Shown here: piece after piece, positions 52,859 through 62,579 of the stretch
How positions within the stretch are numbered: position 1 is the first letter of the stretch
How the letters are laid out: each line of letters opens with the position of its first letter
Source: Pelagicoccus mobilis
GTDB lineage: Bacteria; Verrucomicrobiota; Verrucomicrobiia; Opitutales; Opitutaceae
NCBI RefSeq assembly: GCF_016595505.1
Contig: NZ_JAENIL010000018.1
Coordinates: forward strand, 1 to 64,000
Direction: 5' to 3'
DNA length: 64,000 bases
The notes under the pieces: model-generated
The model's input: the letters and a program-made list of their open reading frames with translations, nothing else
What the model was told of the DNA's origin: nothing
The model's database searches: none
Translations under genes and position numbers: made by a program

Positions 52859-54019
52859 CTAACTCTTCGCCATCTTCGTCCACTTGCTTTTCGACTTGGC
52901 TGATTTGACGACCGTTTCAACAAAGGCCATCCCTTTCACACCGTCGTCAACAGTTGGAAAATCTAAGCTCTTCGGCATCTTCTTTCCGCTTACTTCCGCT
53001 CGAATCGCCTTCGCCGCATTCACGTAAACATTCGCAAAAGCCTCGATAAATCCTTCGGGATGACCAAACGGCAGACGGGTGTTTTCCTGGGCGACCCGAC
53101 AGTTGTAAGCATTGCCTCGCCTCACGATCTGGCGCGGTTTATCCGAGTATTTCACGATCAGCTCATCTGGGGATTCTTGGTGCCATTCGAGAGAGCACTT
53201 CGTTCCGTAGATACGGATATTCAGGTTGTTCTCATCTCCATTAGAAATCTGCGACGCATAGAGCACGCCTTTCGCCCCGCCTTTGTAGCGGATAAGCACA
53301 TTCCCATCGTCATCCAGCAAACGGCCGGGAATGAACGCCGTCAATTCCGCGCAGAGCGATTCCATTTCCAATCCAGTGATATATGATCCAAGATTCGCTG
53401 CATGCGTACCGATGTCCCCCATACAGTTTGAAGCTCCGGCAATAGACGGATCAGTCCGCCAGGAGGCGATCTTCGCGACGGCCTTGTTATCTACGTCGCC
53501 AACCGCATAACCCTGGGGGTATTCAGTCACTATTTTCAGGATACGACCAAGCTTCCCTTTCTTCACCATTTCCTTGGCTTCCTTCACCATCGGGTAGCCG
53601 GTATAGTTATGGGTAAGAGCAAAGACTTTTCCAATTCTTCGCACCAGCGTCCGCAGCTTTTTGGCCTGCGCGAGATCGAATGTCATCGGCTTATCGCATA
53701 TCACGTTGAACCCCGCCTTGAGAAAGGCGCTAGCTATTTCGAAATGGGTGCTATTTGGGGTAACGATGGTCACGAAATCAATTCGTTGGTCCTCCGGCAA
53801 CGCAGCCTCTGCCTTAGCCATTTCCAAATAGCTACCGTAAACACGACTCGGATCGAGAAATAGCTCCTTCCCTGATCGCTTCGACTTTTTCGGATCAGAG
53901 GAAAACGCCCCCGCAACAAGTTCGATCTGCCCATCGAGAGCAGCGGCCCGTCGGTGAACGTTTCCAATGAAGGCGCCAATACCCCCTCCAACCATTCCCA
54001 TTCGTAGTTTTCTATTCAT
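52859..54019 (-). CDS. Gfo/Idh/MocA-family oxidoreductase, cytoplasmic
   Basis: The 386-residue product has no signal peptide. A Rossmann motif (MVGGGIGAFIGNVHRR) is followed by the conserved lysine motif (VICDKPMTFD) and the substrate-domain segment MGDIGTHAANLG with the catalytic-type Asp and His. This branch (FVTIVTPNSTHFEIA) is common in bacterial inositol- or sugar-dehydrogenase relatives. It stands alone between the GH78 operon and the AraC gene. The substrate is unknown. Confidence 0.88.
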   Translation of the reverse strand: MNRKLRMGMVGGGIGAFIGNVHRRAAALDGQIELVAGAFSSDPKKSKRSGKELFLDPSRVYGSYLEMAKAEAALPEDQRIDFVTIVTPNSTHFEIASAFLKAGFNVICDKPMTFDLAQAKKLRTLVRRIGKVFALTHNYTGYPMVKEAKEMVKKGKLGRILKIVTEYPQGYAVGDVDNKAVAKIASWRTDPSIAGASNCMGDIGTHAANLGSYITGLEMESLCAELTAFIPGRLLDDDGNVLIRYKGGAKGVLYASQISNGDENNLNIRIYGTKCSLEWHQESPDELIVKYSDKPRQIVRRGNAYNCRVAQENTRLPFGHPEGFIEAFANVYVNAAKAIRAEVSGKKMPKSLDFPTVDDGVKGMAFVETVVKSAKSKSKWTKMAKS

Positions 54020-54248
54020 TACAATAAAATTTGAGATTCTGATTCACACGAGGGCATAGAACAGGCACTTCATCTCCCCGAAATATAAGCCTCCATTTTT
54101 CACAAATTCAGCGAACCTCGCTAATGCGCTAAACGCGAAAACAAGTGCTCTCGTCTCAGAGCGAGCGGCCGTTCCCAATCCGCAACATTGGGCGACCATT
54201 GGCCGCGTCGAAAAGAAACCTACCCGCGCAAAGCGAGTCGCTCCGCTG

Positions 54249-55175
54249 TCAAAGGCTCAAGCGGAACTCCCGTGGAGTCTGGCCCCACCGTTCGCGGAAG
54301 AGCCGGTTGAAATGGGATAGGTTTTGGAAACCTGACTCAAAGGCCGCTTCGGTGATCGAGTGATTGCCGGCTATCAGCAAACGCCGACAGTACTCGAGCC
54401 GATACTGCTGGAGAAAAGTGGTGAAGGACTGGCCAGTAAATTGTGGGAAATGACGCGAGAAAGTCGCGCGACTCGTCGATGTATGCTTCAGCACATCCTG
54501 CAAGGTGATGGGATCCCGGAACCGCGAACTGATAAACTCGATCGCCTCCGAAATGATCTCACTGTATCCAGCCGCCCCTGACTTTAAGCGAATGGGACGC
54601 GAAAGCGAGCTTACCCCAGCAGACTTCTCAGACGAAAAAGCCTGAGCGATGTCACCGAGCAGCTCGAATATAGTACCCAATCGACTGATTGGCGCTTGAG
54701 CGACCGCTTTCTCCAAGGCCCCACCTACCCGCTCCGAAAGCTCCTCATCAAATAACAACCCCTCGGCAGCGAGCCCCCAGAGTCGATCCAAGTCCCGCAA
54801 TTCTGGAATCTCGCCAAAGGCCGAGCCAGGCCCGACTCGAAATTGCAAAGCAAAGCCAGCTGACTCGCCCACCTGCCACTGGTGAGGCAGAAGCGATCCC
54901 AACATCACAGTCTCAGGCGCATTCACCTGCCGAATGGAATCCCCCACCAGGCGTATTCCCTCTCCCTTCGAAAAATGAGCCAACTCGATCTCAGGATGGT
55001 AGTGCCAACGGTGCCCCATCCCACCTGTGCGTTCCAACGCAGGTTGTCCGTGATGAATCTGGGGCTTCGCCACTGAGCCATCCCAAGACAGTAGTCGAAA
55101 CGACAAGCCAAGCGGACTGGTGACTTGCTCGAATGAAGGAGACGTTTTGGGTTTGTTCTTCATGAGGGGGGACAT
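54249..55175 (-). CDS. AraC-family transcriptional regulator
   Basis: The 308-residue protein has a cupin-like sensor domain (about 40-150, HRWHYHPEIELAHFSKGEG). A C-terminal double helix-turn-helix (about 205-308) ends with ITEAAFESGFQNLSHFNRLF and WGQTPREFR, the standard AraC signature. It is transcribed divergently from the xylose isomerase gene, across a 516-bp gap, and is the natural candidate to regulate that gene or the GH78 operon (inference). Confidence 0.92.
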   Translation of the reverse strand: MSPLMKNKPKTSPSFEQVTSPLGLSFRLLSWDGSVAKPQIHHGQPALERTGGMGHRWHYHPEIELAHFSKGEGIRLVGDSIRQVNAPETVMLGSLLPHQWQVGESAGFALQFRVGPGSAFGEIPELRDLDRLWGLAAEGLLFDEELSERVGGALEKAVAQAPISRLGTIFELLGDIAQAFSSEKSAGVSSLSRPIRLKSGAAGYSEIISEAIEFISSRFRDPITLQDVLKHTSTSRATFSRHFPQFTGQSFTTFLQQYRLEYCRRLLIAGNHSITEAAFESGFQNLSHFNRLFRERWGQTPREFRLSL

Positions 55176-55691
55176 CGAGTCAGCTCGACGTCCGACAGTA
55201 GAGGAATGAGATAAGCAACGGGCTGCGGAAGAATCATTAAAGCTCGCATCATAAGCCTCAGAGGGGGCAAACGGTCTGGATGCAGCCTATCTCTCAACAA
55301 GACCATGGATTGAGACTGACACCCGCAGAGATTCTCAACCAGTTCAAAGCACGTACGTTGACGTTCAATCCATATGCAATCCGGTTCATTTGGTGCTTCT
55401 GAGCGGTCTTCATAATACTCTAGTATCGGAAAAGGTGGTTAATTCCACCGTCATGACGAGACAATAACACGTATTATGCAATCTACGAACAAGCGTAGCC
55501 TTTGACCCGTCCGCCAAGCTCGCAGCGCGCTCCTCGCCGAAGCAATCGAAATTGTGAGTTGGTCAATAGGAGTGGAAGTGGCAGACCTGAAACAAATCTC
55601 CGTCCATTAAAGTCGCAAACTGAGACTAGAGCATCAGTTTCCGCATTCATTGCATTAGCGGAATTAGCAAAAATGATGAACAATCGATCTC
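55176..55691. other. 516-bp divergent intergenic region
   Basis: This gap separates the AraC regulator gene (minus) and the xylose isomerase gene (plus). It holds no gene, no copy of the LacI-type palindrome and no obvious hairpin. It should contain both promoters and AraC binding sites, which I cannot pick out by eye. Confidence 0.5.
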
Positions 55692-56786
55692 ATGAAATCT
55701 CCTTCAAGTTATCGATTTTCCTTTGGCCCTTGGAATATTAGCGAAGGTGCCGACCCTTTTGGCCCTGAAGTAAGGCCTGCCTATCCTCACGAACAGAAAT
55801 ATGCCCTTTATAAATCGCTCGGTTTCGAAGGCGTGCAATTCCATGACGACGATGTAGTCACTGACATCGATGCGAAAAGCCCCGCCCAAATCGCAGCCGA
55901 GGCACGACGCATCAAATCGATACTGGACAACGAAGGGCTCGTCCCAGAATTCGTAGCTCCCCGTCTTTGGTTCGCGGAGCAGACAGTGGATGGTGGATAC
56001 ACCTCCAACTCAGCTAGCGATCGTCAGTACGCATGGGAACGCACCCAAAAAAGCATCGATATCGCAAACGAAATCGGAAGCGGAGCCTTGGTCTTGTGGC
56101 TCGCACGCGAAGGCACCTACATCCGTGAAGCGAAGGATGCTAAGCTCGCCTACGAGCGCATTCTCGAAACGATCAACCGTGCCCTCGAATACGACGATAA
56201 GATCGAGATCTGGATCGAACCAAAACCCAACGAACCAACCGACCAAGCCTACGTGCCAACGATCGGACACGCCGTCGCCCTCGCCTACGCCTCGCAGGAC
56301 CCAAATCGTGTAAAGGGCTTGATTGAAACAGCTCACGCTCAACTCGCCGGACTCGATCCTTCCGACGAAATGGCATTCGCGCTCGCCCACGACAAACTCG
56401 CCAGCGTGCACCTGAACGACCAAAACGGACTCAAGTACGACCAAGATAAGAACTTCGCTTCTTCCAATCTCCGAGCCGCCTTCAACCAAATCCGCGTTCT
56501 CGAAGCCGCCGGATACGGCAGCCGCGGAGAATTCATCGGTCTCGACGTTAAAGCCATGCGTACACAAAAAGGAGTGCCCGTCACCGAACATCTCTCCAAC
56601 AGCCTGCGCATGTTCCACCATCTCGTGGAAAAAGTCCGCAGCTACGACACGGCGAAGGAAGCCGCTTTCCGAGAAGCCAGAGACTATGAAGGTCTCGAAC
56701 TCTACGTGATGGAACACCTGATGGGCGTCCATCAAGCGAGCTCGCCTTCAACGCCAAATGGCGAGGTGCTGTCAGCGGCCCAATAA
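55692..56786 (+). CDS. xylA: Xylose isomerase-like enzyme (short class I-type)
   Basis: The 364-residue protein matches short, Actinobacteria-type xylose isomerases: FGPWNISEGADPFG near the N-terminus, VQFHDDDV with catalytic H51 and D54, IEPKPNEPTDQAYVPTIGHA in the first metal site, and HLNDQNGLKYDQDKNF in the second metal site. Some family residues are changed (the usual WGGREG reads WLAREG, and the EVGHEQM segment reads IETAHAQL). A related aldose could therefore be the real substrate. It converts aldose to ketose in the cytoplasm with two divalent metals. It is alone on its strand and divergent from the AraC gene. Confidence 0.87.
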   Translation: MKSPSSYRFSFGPWNISEGADPFGPEVRPAYPHEQKYALYKSLGFEGVQFHDDDVVTDIDAKSPAQIAAEARRIKSILDNEGLVPEFVAPRLWFAEQTVDGGYTSNSASDRQYAWERTQKSIDIANEIGSGALVLWLAREGTYIREAKDAKLAYERILETINRALEYDDKIEIWIEPKPNEPTDQAYVPTIGHAVALAYASQDPNRVKGLIETAHAQLAGLDPSDEMAFALAHDKLASVHLNDQNGLKYDQDKNFASSNLRAAFNQIRVLEAAGYGSRGEFIGLDVKAMRTQKGVPVTEHLSNSLRMFHHLVEKVRSYDTAKEAAFREARDYEGLELYVMEHLMGVHQASSPSTPNGEVLSAAQ

Positions 56787-56884
56787 GGTTTAAGACAACA
56801 GATTCAGGCGATTTGTTTAAGCAGAGCGAATCGCTATCTCTCAGCGACCCGACTCAGTCAAACGGGGCACCCTTGCGATAAGAG

Positions 56885-57604
56885 CTAATCGAAACGTAGC
56901 TGACCATAAGAAGCCATCTCTTCCGCAAAGCCGATCCTGAAAGCAAGCCCCTGCTCTCCCTCCTCCAAAGCGACTTCAACCGCCTCCTCACTCAACCCGA
57001 TTTCCTTGGTAAAATGAATGACGAGCTCACGTGGACGCGTATTCTTCTTTTGGACACTCAAACCCGTCTGCAGAAAATCCAAGTAAGCAGCGCTATTCAC
57101 GTGCTGATGCGGATCGTAATCCGCATAGCGCAATGAAATACTCGTCCGAGCGGCACCTTCAGTCGTTCGCAAAAGAATCATCCTCACCAAATCGCTAAAG
57201 AAGCAATCATGGTTTCGAACAGGTATCGACTCGACAATCTCTTCGGGCACTTTCGCCACTCTCTTCTTCCCCAAGTCCACATACAACCAAACCGCTGAAG
57301 CCTCCCCGATTTCTTTACCATCGCAAAGGATACGGAACTCGCGGAAGGCCTTGAAGCCTGAAAACGAGGAGATCCAAGTCTCCACCTGAATCGTTTCCCC
57401 AAATTTCGGATACCGTTTGAAACGCATCGCAAGACGCCCCAAAAACCAAGATTTTTCCTCTTCTCCTTTCTCCTGAATTAAGAGATTGTAATGCTGAACC
57501 GCCGCTTCTTGCAAAAGCTGAAAGAGCGAGCCGAGACGAATCCGTTGTTCTCGGTCAACTTGGAAATAGCCAATTTGATGTTCTTGAAGATACTCGCTAT
57601 CCAT
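56885..57604 (-). CDS. Acyl-ACP thioesterase
   Basis: The 239-residue protein has the double hot-dog fold of bacterial FatA/FatB-like thioesterases. Visible are FQVDREQRIRLGSLFQLLQE at the N-terminus, WFLGRLAMRFKRYPKFGE, and the second-half catalytic-type segment RYADYDPHQHVNSAAYLDFL. It releases fatty acids from acyl carrier protein in the cytoplasm. It has no relation to the sugar genes around it and is probably part of the core genome. No operon partner is seen. Confidence 0.88.
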   Translation of the reverse strand: MDSEYLQEHQIGYFQVDREQRIRLGSLFQLLQEAAVQHYNLLIQEKGEEEKSWFLGRLAMRFKRYPKFGETIQVETWISSFSGFKAFREFRILCDGKEIGEASAVWLYVDLGKKRVAKVPEEIVESIPVRNHDCFFSDLVRMILLRTTEGAARTSISLRYADYDPHQHVNSAAYLDFLQTGLSVQKKNTRPRELVIHFTKEIGLSEEAVEVALEEGEQGLAFRIGFAEEMASYGQLRFD

Positions 57605-57977
57605 TACACAGAATCACTTGTAGGAACAACGCAAATACAGCCCTTCCGTTCTCTTTGTCAATTCACTCTAGTTCCCCTCTCTGAAGCGATATTGCACTTC
57701 CTTATGGAAGCAAATCAAACCCGCACTTCAGTCACGCAAGAGAACCTCACTCAACGATGACACCCTATCTCTCGATCGGAAACTCCCGCCAAAACTTAAA
57801 AGCAGGACGCAGATCCCGGCAGCCCCAATCCATAGCACTGAGGGGCAAATCTGCCTGATGCCCTTTTACCGGCGAAACGCCTAACGAAACAAATGCAAAA
57901 ATAGTCTCAAAGAAGAGTCGAACCCCATCTTGAACCAACAAGCCCAACAGTTTCCATTCTAGGCCAATTCAAAAAAA
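57605..57977. other. Gap between thioesterase and oxidoreductase operon
   Basis: No gene is supported in this stretch. The thioesterase promoter should lie near its left end. The terminator of the downstream operon starts at its right end. Confidence 0.5.
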
Positions 57978-58014
57978 GCTCTGCCGTGTGGAGATGCTTC
58001 CACTCCGGCAGAGC
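57978..58014 (-). terminator. Rho-independent terminator of the five-gene operon
   Basis: GCTCTGCCG (57978-57986) pairs with CGGCAGAGC (58006-58014), and an inner GTGGA/TCCAC repeat extends the hairpin. On the minus strand it is followed by seven T residues. It lies 50 bp after the stop of the Tat-exported oxidoreductase gene. Confidence 0.92.
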
Positions 58015-58063
58015 CAATATCCTGTTACGACTAAAAAACTTAGGGTAAAACTCCTCGGCCAAT

Positions 58064-59362
58064 CTAAACCCGATACGGAGCTCGCCTTTTGTAGGTACGC
58101 ATCTTGTTGGCCTTCCGATCTCCGATGAATCGTTCCTTCACTGGATCAAATCGAACCTTGCGTCCCAGCTTCCAGCTGATGGCGGCCGCAAAGCAGGCCA
58201 TGTGTCCGTAGCGCACTGCCGTGGAGTTACAAACCGGCTGTTCCCGCGTTTTCACGCAATCGAGGAAATTGCGGACATGAGTGACAGGATCCGTTCCTCT
58301 TAGCTGGTCGTAGTTTTTATTTTCGATGAGCTTGGGATTGCTAGCCTCCAATTTCTGAAAATCGCCTGCTTCCACCCACGCTTCATCGCCGACAAAGCGA
58401 ACCGGGCAAGAGCCCATTCCCTTGATCCACTCGCCAACGCCTTCGCCAGAAGACAATCGCAGAACCAGCTTTATGCCGTTCTCATACTTAGCATGTATCA
58501 GACTGTCCGATACGGCTTCAAACTCAATCGGCGTCGTTCCGTCGGCATCGGCTGCCCACTGGCACAGATCAATCGTGTGCGTGCCCCACTCCGGGAGTCT
58601 CCATCCAGAATACAACCCTTTGTGGTTGCGCCAGCGCCCTCTGCAGTACGCTTCATTAAACGGAAGCCAGGGTGCCGGTCCTAGCCATTTGTCCCAATTA
58701 ATTTCCGATGGATCCGGCTCGGGTTCGGCCGGCAACGGCTCGAGGTACTCCTGAAGTTTCAGAATGCCAGCATGTACCTCTGTAACTTGCCCCAGCTTTC
58801 CCTCCCGGGCCAGATCGACCGCGAGCTTGAAATTCGGGACACTTCGTCGCTGCGTTCCCGCTTGGAACACACGTTTGTGCTTCGTGATCTCGTCATCCAA
58901 CTCCTGGCATTCCTGGATATTCATCGCGCACGGCTTCTCGCAATAGATGTCCTTGCCCGCACGGGCTGCGAGGATGGACGCGGTCGTATGCCAACGATCC
59001 CCAGTAGCAATCAGAACCGAGTCAATATCGTCTCGTTCCAAGATCCCGGACATATCGTCGTAGGTCACGCAATCCGAGTTCCCGTATTGGCGGTCCGTCA
59101 TGCGCTTGACGATTTCACGCCGCTTCTTTTGCGGATCGGCAATCGCCACGAACTGGCTGTCCTTGTGCTTAAAAAAGCCCGCCAAGACACCACGGCCCCG
59201 TCCCCCCAAGCCAATGCCTCCCACGACGATTCGGTTGCTTGGCGCTACCGTTCCATTTTTGCCAAGTGCGCTCGCGGGTATAATGGTAGGCATACCAATC
59301 GCGGCTACCGCCGCAGCCTTCAAAAAGTCACGACGTGTCCTATTTGTATTCATATCTCCCAT
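58064..59362 (-). CDS. Tat-exported Gfo/Idh/MocA-family oxidoreductase
   Basis: The start at 59362 has AGGAGG 8 bp upstream. The 432-residue protein opens with a twin-arginine signal (RTRRDFLKAAAVAAIGMP). A Rossmann motif (GGIGLGGRGRGVL) is followed by YCEKPCAMN and the substrate-domain segment WGTHTIDLCQWA. It is the last gene of a five-gene minus-strand operon with a DUF1080 protein, a second oxidoreductase, a TIM-barrel isomerase and a cupin enzyme. Exported members of this family next to DUF1080 are linked to 3-keto-glycoside formation in characterised Bacteroidota systems. The same role here is inference. Confidence 0.9.
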   Translation of the reverse strand: MGDMNTNRTRRDFLKAAAVAAIGMPTIIPASALGKNGTVAPSNRIVVGGIGLGGRGRGVLAGFFKHKDSQFVAIADPQKKRREIVKRMTDRQYGNSDCVTYDDMSGILERDDIDSVLIATGDRWHTTASILAARAGKDIYCEKPCAMNIQECQELDDEITKHKRVFQAGTQRRSVPNFKLAVDLAREGKLGQVTEVHAGILKLQEYLEPLPAEPEPDPSEINWDKWLGPAPWLPFNEAYCRGRWRNHKGLYSGWRLPEWGTHTIDLCQWAADADGTTPIEFEAVSDSLIHAKYENGIKLVLRLSSGEGVGEWIKGMGSCPVRFVGDEAWVEAGDFQKLEASNPKLIENKNYDQLRGTDPVTHVRNFLDCVKTREQPVCNSTAVRYGHMACFAAAISWKLGRKVRFDPVKERFIGDRKANKMRTYKRRAPYRV

Positions 59363-59479
59363 ACTTTAATCCTCCTAATAAATCGTTTTTGTCGCACAAT
59401 GATAGTCACACTCGTCACGGGGCGACGATAGAGCCGAGAATAGCGTTCATTCGAGCAGATAGGCAAGTCTGCAGCTTGT

Positions 59480-60217
59480 TCAGTTCCCCGCGACAGCCTC
59501 CCGAAGTGCCGACTTCGCAGCGTCTCCACTCAATTTTTTCAAGCGGATGTCTTTCACGTATGCCTGCATAGCAGGCCCACGATGCAATTGAATTCCGATT
59601 AGGCCACTCGTTTGAGCGCCGGGAAAACGATCGGCAACAGCGACAGTGACGACGCCATTCACCTTGTGAATCATTCGCTTCCCGACTGCGATAACCTCAT
59701 AATCGTTCCACTCGTAGACGTCGAACTCCTCATCGCTCCCAACTTTACCCTTAACTTCAGGGAGTGACTTCCCCTTCGCGTTAACCTTATCGGTAACTAG
59801 AACCTTCTGGCCACGCCGTGCAACGATACCTCGACCGGTTCCTTCGCTGTAATACATACCCATGTATTCATGTTTTGGATGAACATCCAACTGAGGTCCC
59901 GAGAGAGCGTGTGCAGCTCCCTCGACACTCTGAGCCCGGTACATGACTCCCGAATTGTTCTCGCCTGCAATCTTGAGTCGAAGCTTCAAATGAAAGTTCG
60001 AAACTTCCCCTTCCTTCCAAACGAGAAAGGTATTGGCTTTTAATTCAACTCCCTCAGTCGAGCCCACGATGGCGTTGTCCTTAACGCTCCAAAGCCCCTC
60101 CTGCCCTTCCCAACCAGAGAGGTCCTTGCCATTGAAGATGGACTTGAATCCATCCTCAGCATTCACAGCGGCAGTGAAGAGAAGCCAGCTAGTTAGAAAT
60201 GTGATGATGTTTTTCAT
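59480..60217 (-). CDS. Secreted DUF1080 (3-keto-disaccharide hydrolase-type) protein
   Basis: The start at 60217 opens a signal peptide (MKNIITFLTSWLLFTAAVNA); the in-frame extension upstream is polar. The 245-residue product is a concanavalin-like jelly roll with the DUF1080 signature FKSIFNGKDLSGWEGQEG, SNFHLKLRLKIAGENNSGVMY, EWNDYEVIAVGKRMIHKVNG and GLIGIQLHRGP. Members of this family cleave 3-ketoglycosides made by Gfo/Idh-type dehydrogenases. It lies between two such oxidoreductase genes in one operon, which fits that pathway. Confidence 0.9.
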   Translation of the reverse strand: MKNIITFLTSWLLFTAAVNAEDGFKSIFNGKDLSGWEGQEGLWSVKDNAIVGSTEGVELKANTFLVWKEGEVSNFHLKLRLKIAGENNSGVMYRAQSVEGAAHALSGPQLDVHPKHEYMGMYYSEGTGRGIVARRGQKVLVTDKVNAKGKSLPEVKGKVGSDEEFDVYEWNDYEVIAVGKRMIHKVNGVVTVAVADRFPGAQTSGLIGIQLHRGPAMQAYVKDIRLKKLSGDAAKSALREAVAGN

Positions 60218-60318
60218 TGCAGTCAAAAGAGGGAAGTTTTTGTCAATCAGCATATGCCAGCGATGCTTTGGGCAGGGGGTGAATAGATCGTTTCAAAAGG
60301 TCGAGAGAGCGACTTGCA

Positions 60319-61458
60319 TTATGCCTGCTTCACCTTTGTCCAGCGGCCAGTCTTAGCCGATTTCAGGACTGCGTCGGTGACATAGTCAGTTGCGAGCCCG
60401 TCTCGGAAATTCGGTCTTGCCGGCTCACCGGAATCGAGACCAGCGATGAAGTCAGCCACCTGATGGGTAAAGGTGTGCTCGAAACCAATCTGCACACCTG
60501 GAATCCACCAATGCTCGATATACGGGTGTTCGCTCTCGCTGAGGTGGATTGAACGCCACCCGCGCACATTGCCTTCATCGCGATGATCGAACCACTCAAG
60601 ACGGTGCAGATCATGCAAATCCCAAGCGAGCGACGCGTGCTCTCCATTCACTTCGAAAGTATACAACGCTTTGTGGCCACGAGCATAGCGGGTCGCTTCA
60701 AACGTCGCCAAAGAGCCATTGTTGAATCGCGCGAGAAACGCCGACGCATCATCGATCAGGACCTCCTGCTTCTTGCCGGTCAGAGCGTTCTTACGCTTTT
60801 TGACAAAGGTTTCGGTCATACCAGTGACAGACTCGATGCCGCCGTTGAGCCACATCGCCGTATCGATACAGTGAGCCAAGAGATCGCCTGTCACGCCACT
60901 GCCGGAAACCGATGCGTCCAGCCTCCAGGTCCCAGCACCACCCTGTGGGACGTCGGCGCTGATGGTCCAATCCTGCAGAAACTTTGCCCGATAATGAAAG
61001 ATCTTACCAAGCTTGCCTTCCTCGATGAGCTGCTTGGCCATGGTGACTGCTGGGGCTCGTCGATAGTTATACCAAACCATGTTAGCCACACCGGCCTTCT
61101 CGACAGCGTTGACCATCTTGAGAGACTCAGAGGGGCTCATCCCGAGCGGCTTTTCGCAGAGGACCATCTTACCCGCCTTGGCGGCCGCAAGCGCGATCTC
61201 TGCGTGCACATTGTTCGTAGCCGCAATATCGATCAGGTCGATATCTGGACGTGCGACGAGGGCTTTCCAATCCGTTTCTACAGATTCGTAGCCCCAGTTC
61301 TTCGCGAAGGCTTTTGCTTTCTTGCCATCACGCCCGCACACTGCCTTCAGCACTGGACGATGCCCAAGAGAGAAAAATTGGTTGGCTTGACGAAACGCGT
61401 TTGTATGGGCACGCCCCATGAGGCCGTAACCGACCATTCCGATATTCAGTGGCTTCAT
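60319..61458 (-). CDS. Gfo/Idh/MocA-family oxidoreductase, cytoplasmic
   Basis: The 379-residue product has no signal peptide. Visible are the Rossmann motif ([16 protein letters not shown]), the lysine motif ([11 protein letters not shown]) and the substrate-domain segment [17 protein letters not shown]. It belongs to the myo-inositol or scyllo-inositol/glucose dehydrogenase-like branch. With the exported partner it could act on the two sides of the membrane, for example by reducing the keto-sugar after import (inference). It is 50 bp downstream of the isomerase gene. Confidence 0.9.
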   Translation of the reverse strand: MKPLNIGMVGYGLMGRAHTNAFRQANQFFSLGHRPVLKAVCGRDGKKAKAFAKNWGYESVETDWKALVARPDIDLIDIAATNNVHAEIALAAAKAGKMVLCEKPLGMSPSESLKMVNAVEKAGVANMVWYNYRRAPAVTMAKQLIEEGKLGKIFHYRAKFLQDWTISADVPQGGAGTWRLDASVSGSGVTGDLLAHCIDTAMWLNGGIESVTGMTETFVKKRKNALTGKKQEVLIDDASAFLARFNNGSLATFEATRYARGHKALYTFEVNGEHASLAWDLHDLHRLEWFDHRDEGNVRGWRSIHLSESEHPYIEHWWIPGVQIGFEHTFTHQVADFIAGLDSGEPARPNFRDGLATDYVTDAVLKSAKTGRWTKVKQA

Positions 61459-61507
61459 ATTTTGGAGGTAATTACTTGGAGTATTGTTTTATGAATACAG
61501 GCCAGAG

Positions 61508-62545
61508 TTACTCTGACCAGCCATGGTTGTTTCGCACTTCGATCATTGCAGCTAAGATGTCGTTCCACGTTTGCTGCTTCGTCATCACGTCATTTGAGAA
61601 CATGCAGCCATCCCAGCAAATATGTCTCATCGCCTTGGTGACTTCGCCGTTGCCGTCACGAAGCCAATAGCCGGAATCGCGAGCGATGTTGAGCTTGCCC
61701 TTCGGATCCGTGGCTACGCAATGACGACCAGTCTTCTCGTGGTTGCCTGAACCGAAAACCGAGCCGTCATTCTGAGCGACGTGAAAGTCTATCGTCCAAG
61801 GACGCAGAGCGTTGGTCAGCGTTTTCATCGCTTCGTGAAAGACCTCTGGTTCCCAATTGTATTCATCAGGGACGATACGGTGCTCTTCTGCATTCTCGCC
61901 CAAGGTGTAAAGCAGTGTGTGCGACATGTCGGCTTGGAAACCGACCACATCCGGCATCGCCGTTTCCTCGAGAAGATTGATCATATGCTTCCAGCTATGC
62001 ATCCCTCCCCAGCAAATCTCCCCTTCGGCAGCGATACGTTCGCCAGAAGCTTGAGCGATCTTGCCAGCCTCCCGGAATGTTTGAGCAATGAGAGAGGTAT
62101 TGCCCTTGGGATCCTTGTCCCAATCCGTAACTGAGGCTGCGGAATCCACGCGGATGATGCCGTTCGGACGCACCCCCAGTTCACGCAGTCTCGAAGCGAT
62201 CTTCGTAGACTTTCGCACCGCATCGAGCCAAGCCGAACGATGAGCTTCGTCGCCCATCGCCGACGCGTCGAACCAGACTGGAGCAACCACCGAACCGATT
62301 TCAAGTCCCTTGGCGGAGATCTTTTCGGCAAGCGCTTTGATTCCATCATCCGAAATGTCGATGTCGACATGCGGACTGTAGAGGAAGAGATCGACGCCAT
62401 CAAACTTCACGCCATCGACTTCGGCATTCGCCGTCAGGTCGAGCATGGTATCGAGTTCGATCATAGGTTCAGAATCGGATTCGCCTTTACCGACGATACC
62501 AGGCCACATGGCGTTGTGTAGCTTAGGGAAATTGTTTTCAGACAT
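61508..62545 (-). CDS. Sugar phosphate isomerase/epimerase-type TIM-barrel protein
   Basis: I use the ATG at 62545 (MSENNFPKLHNAMWPGIVG); the longer frame upstream overlaps the cupin gene. The 345-residue product has the xylose isomerase-like TIM barrel: VDLFLYSPHVDIDISDDG, AAEGEICWGGMHSWKHM (metal Glu), VVGFQADMSHTLL (Asp/His) and TIDFHVAQNDGSVFGSGNH (His near the C-terminal end). It may isomerise or epimerise the keto-sugar in the operon's pathway. It starts 35 bp after the cupin gene. Confidence 0.87.
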   Translation of the reverse strand: MSENNFPKLHNAMWPGIVGKGESDSEPMIELDTMLDLTANAEVDGVKFDGVDLFLYSPHVDIDISDDGIKALAEKISAKGLEIGSVVAPVWFDASAMGDEAHRSAWLDAVRKSTKIASRLRELGVRPNGIIRVDSAASVTDWDKDPKGNTSLIAQTFREAGKIAQASGERIAAEGEICWGGMHSWKHMINLLEETAMPDVVGFQADMSHTLLYTLGENAEEHRIVPDEYNWEPEVFHEAMKTLTNALRPWTIDFHVAQNDGSVFGSGNHEKTGRHCVATDPKGKLNIARDSGYWLRDGNGEVTKAMRHICWDGCMFSNDVMTKQQTWNDILAAMIEVRNNHGWSE

Positions 62546-62579
62546 AGTCTTTCGTAGTGTTAAATTGGGTACTTGGATT

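Noticed and set aside
60283-60296. ATAGATCGTTTCAA in the DUF1080-oxidoreductase gap as an eleventh operator
   Set aside because: The left half does not match and the right half is incomplete; it also lies between genes of one operon.
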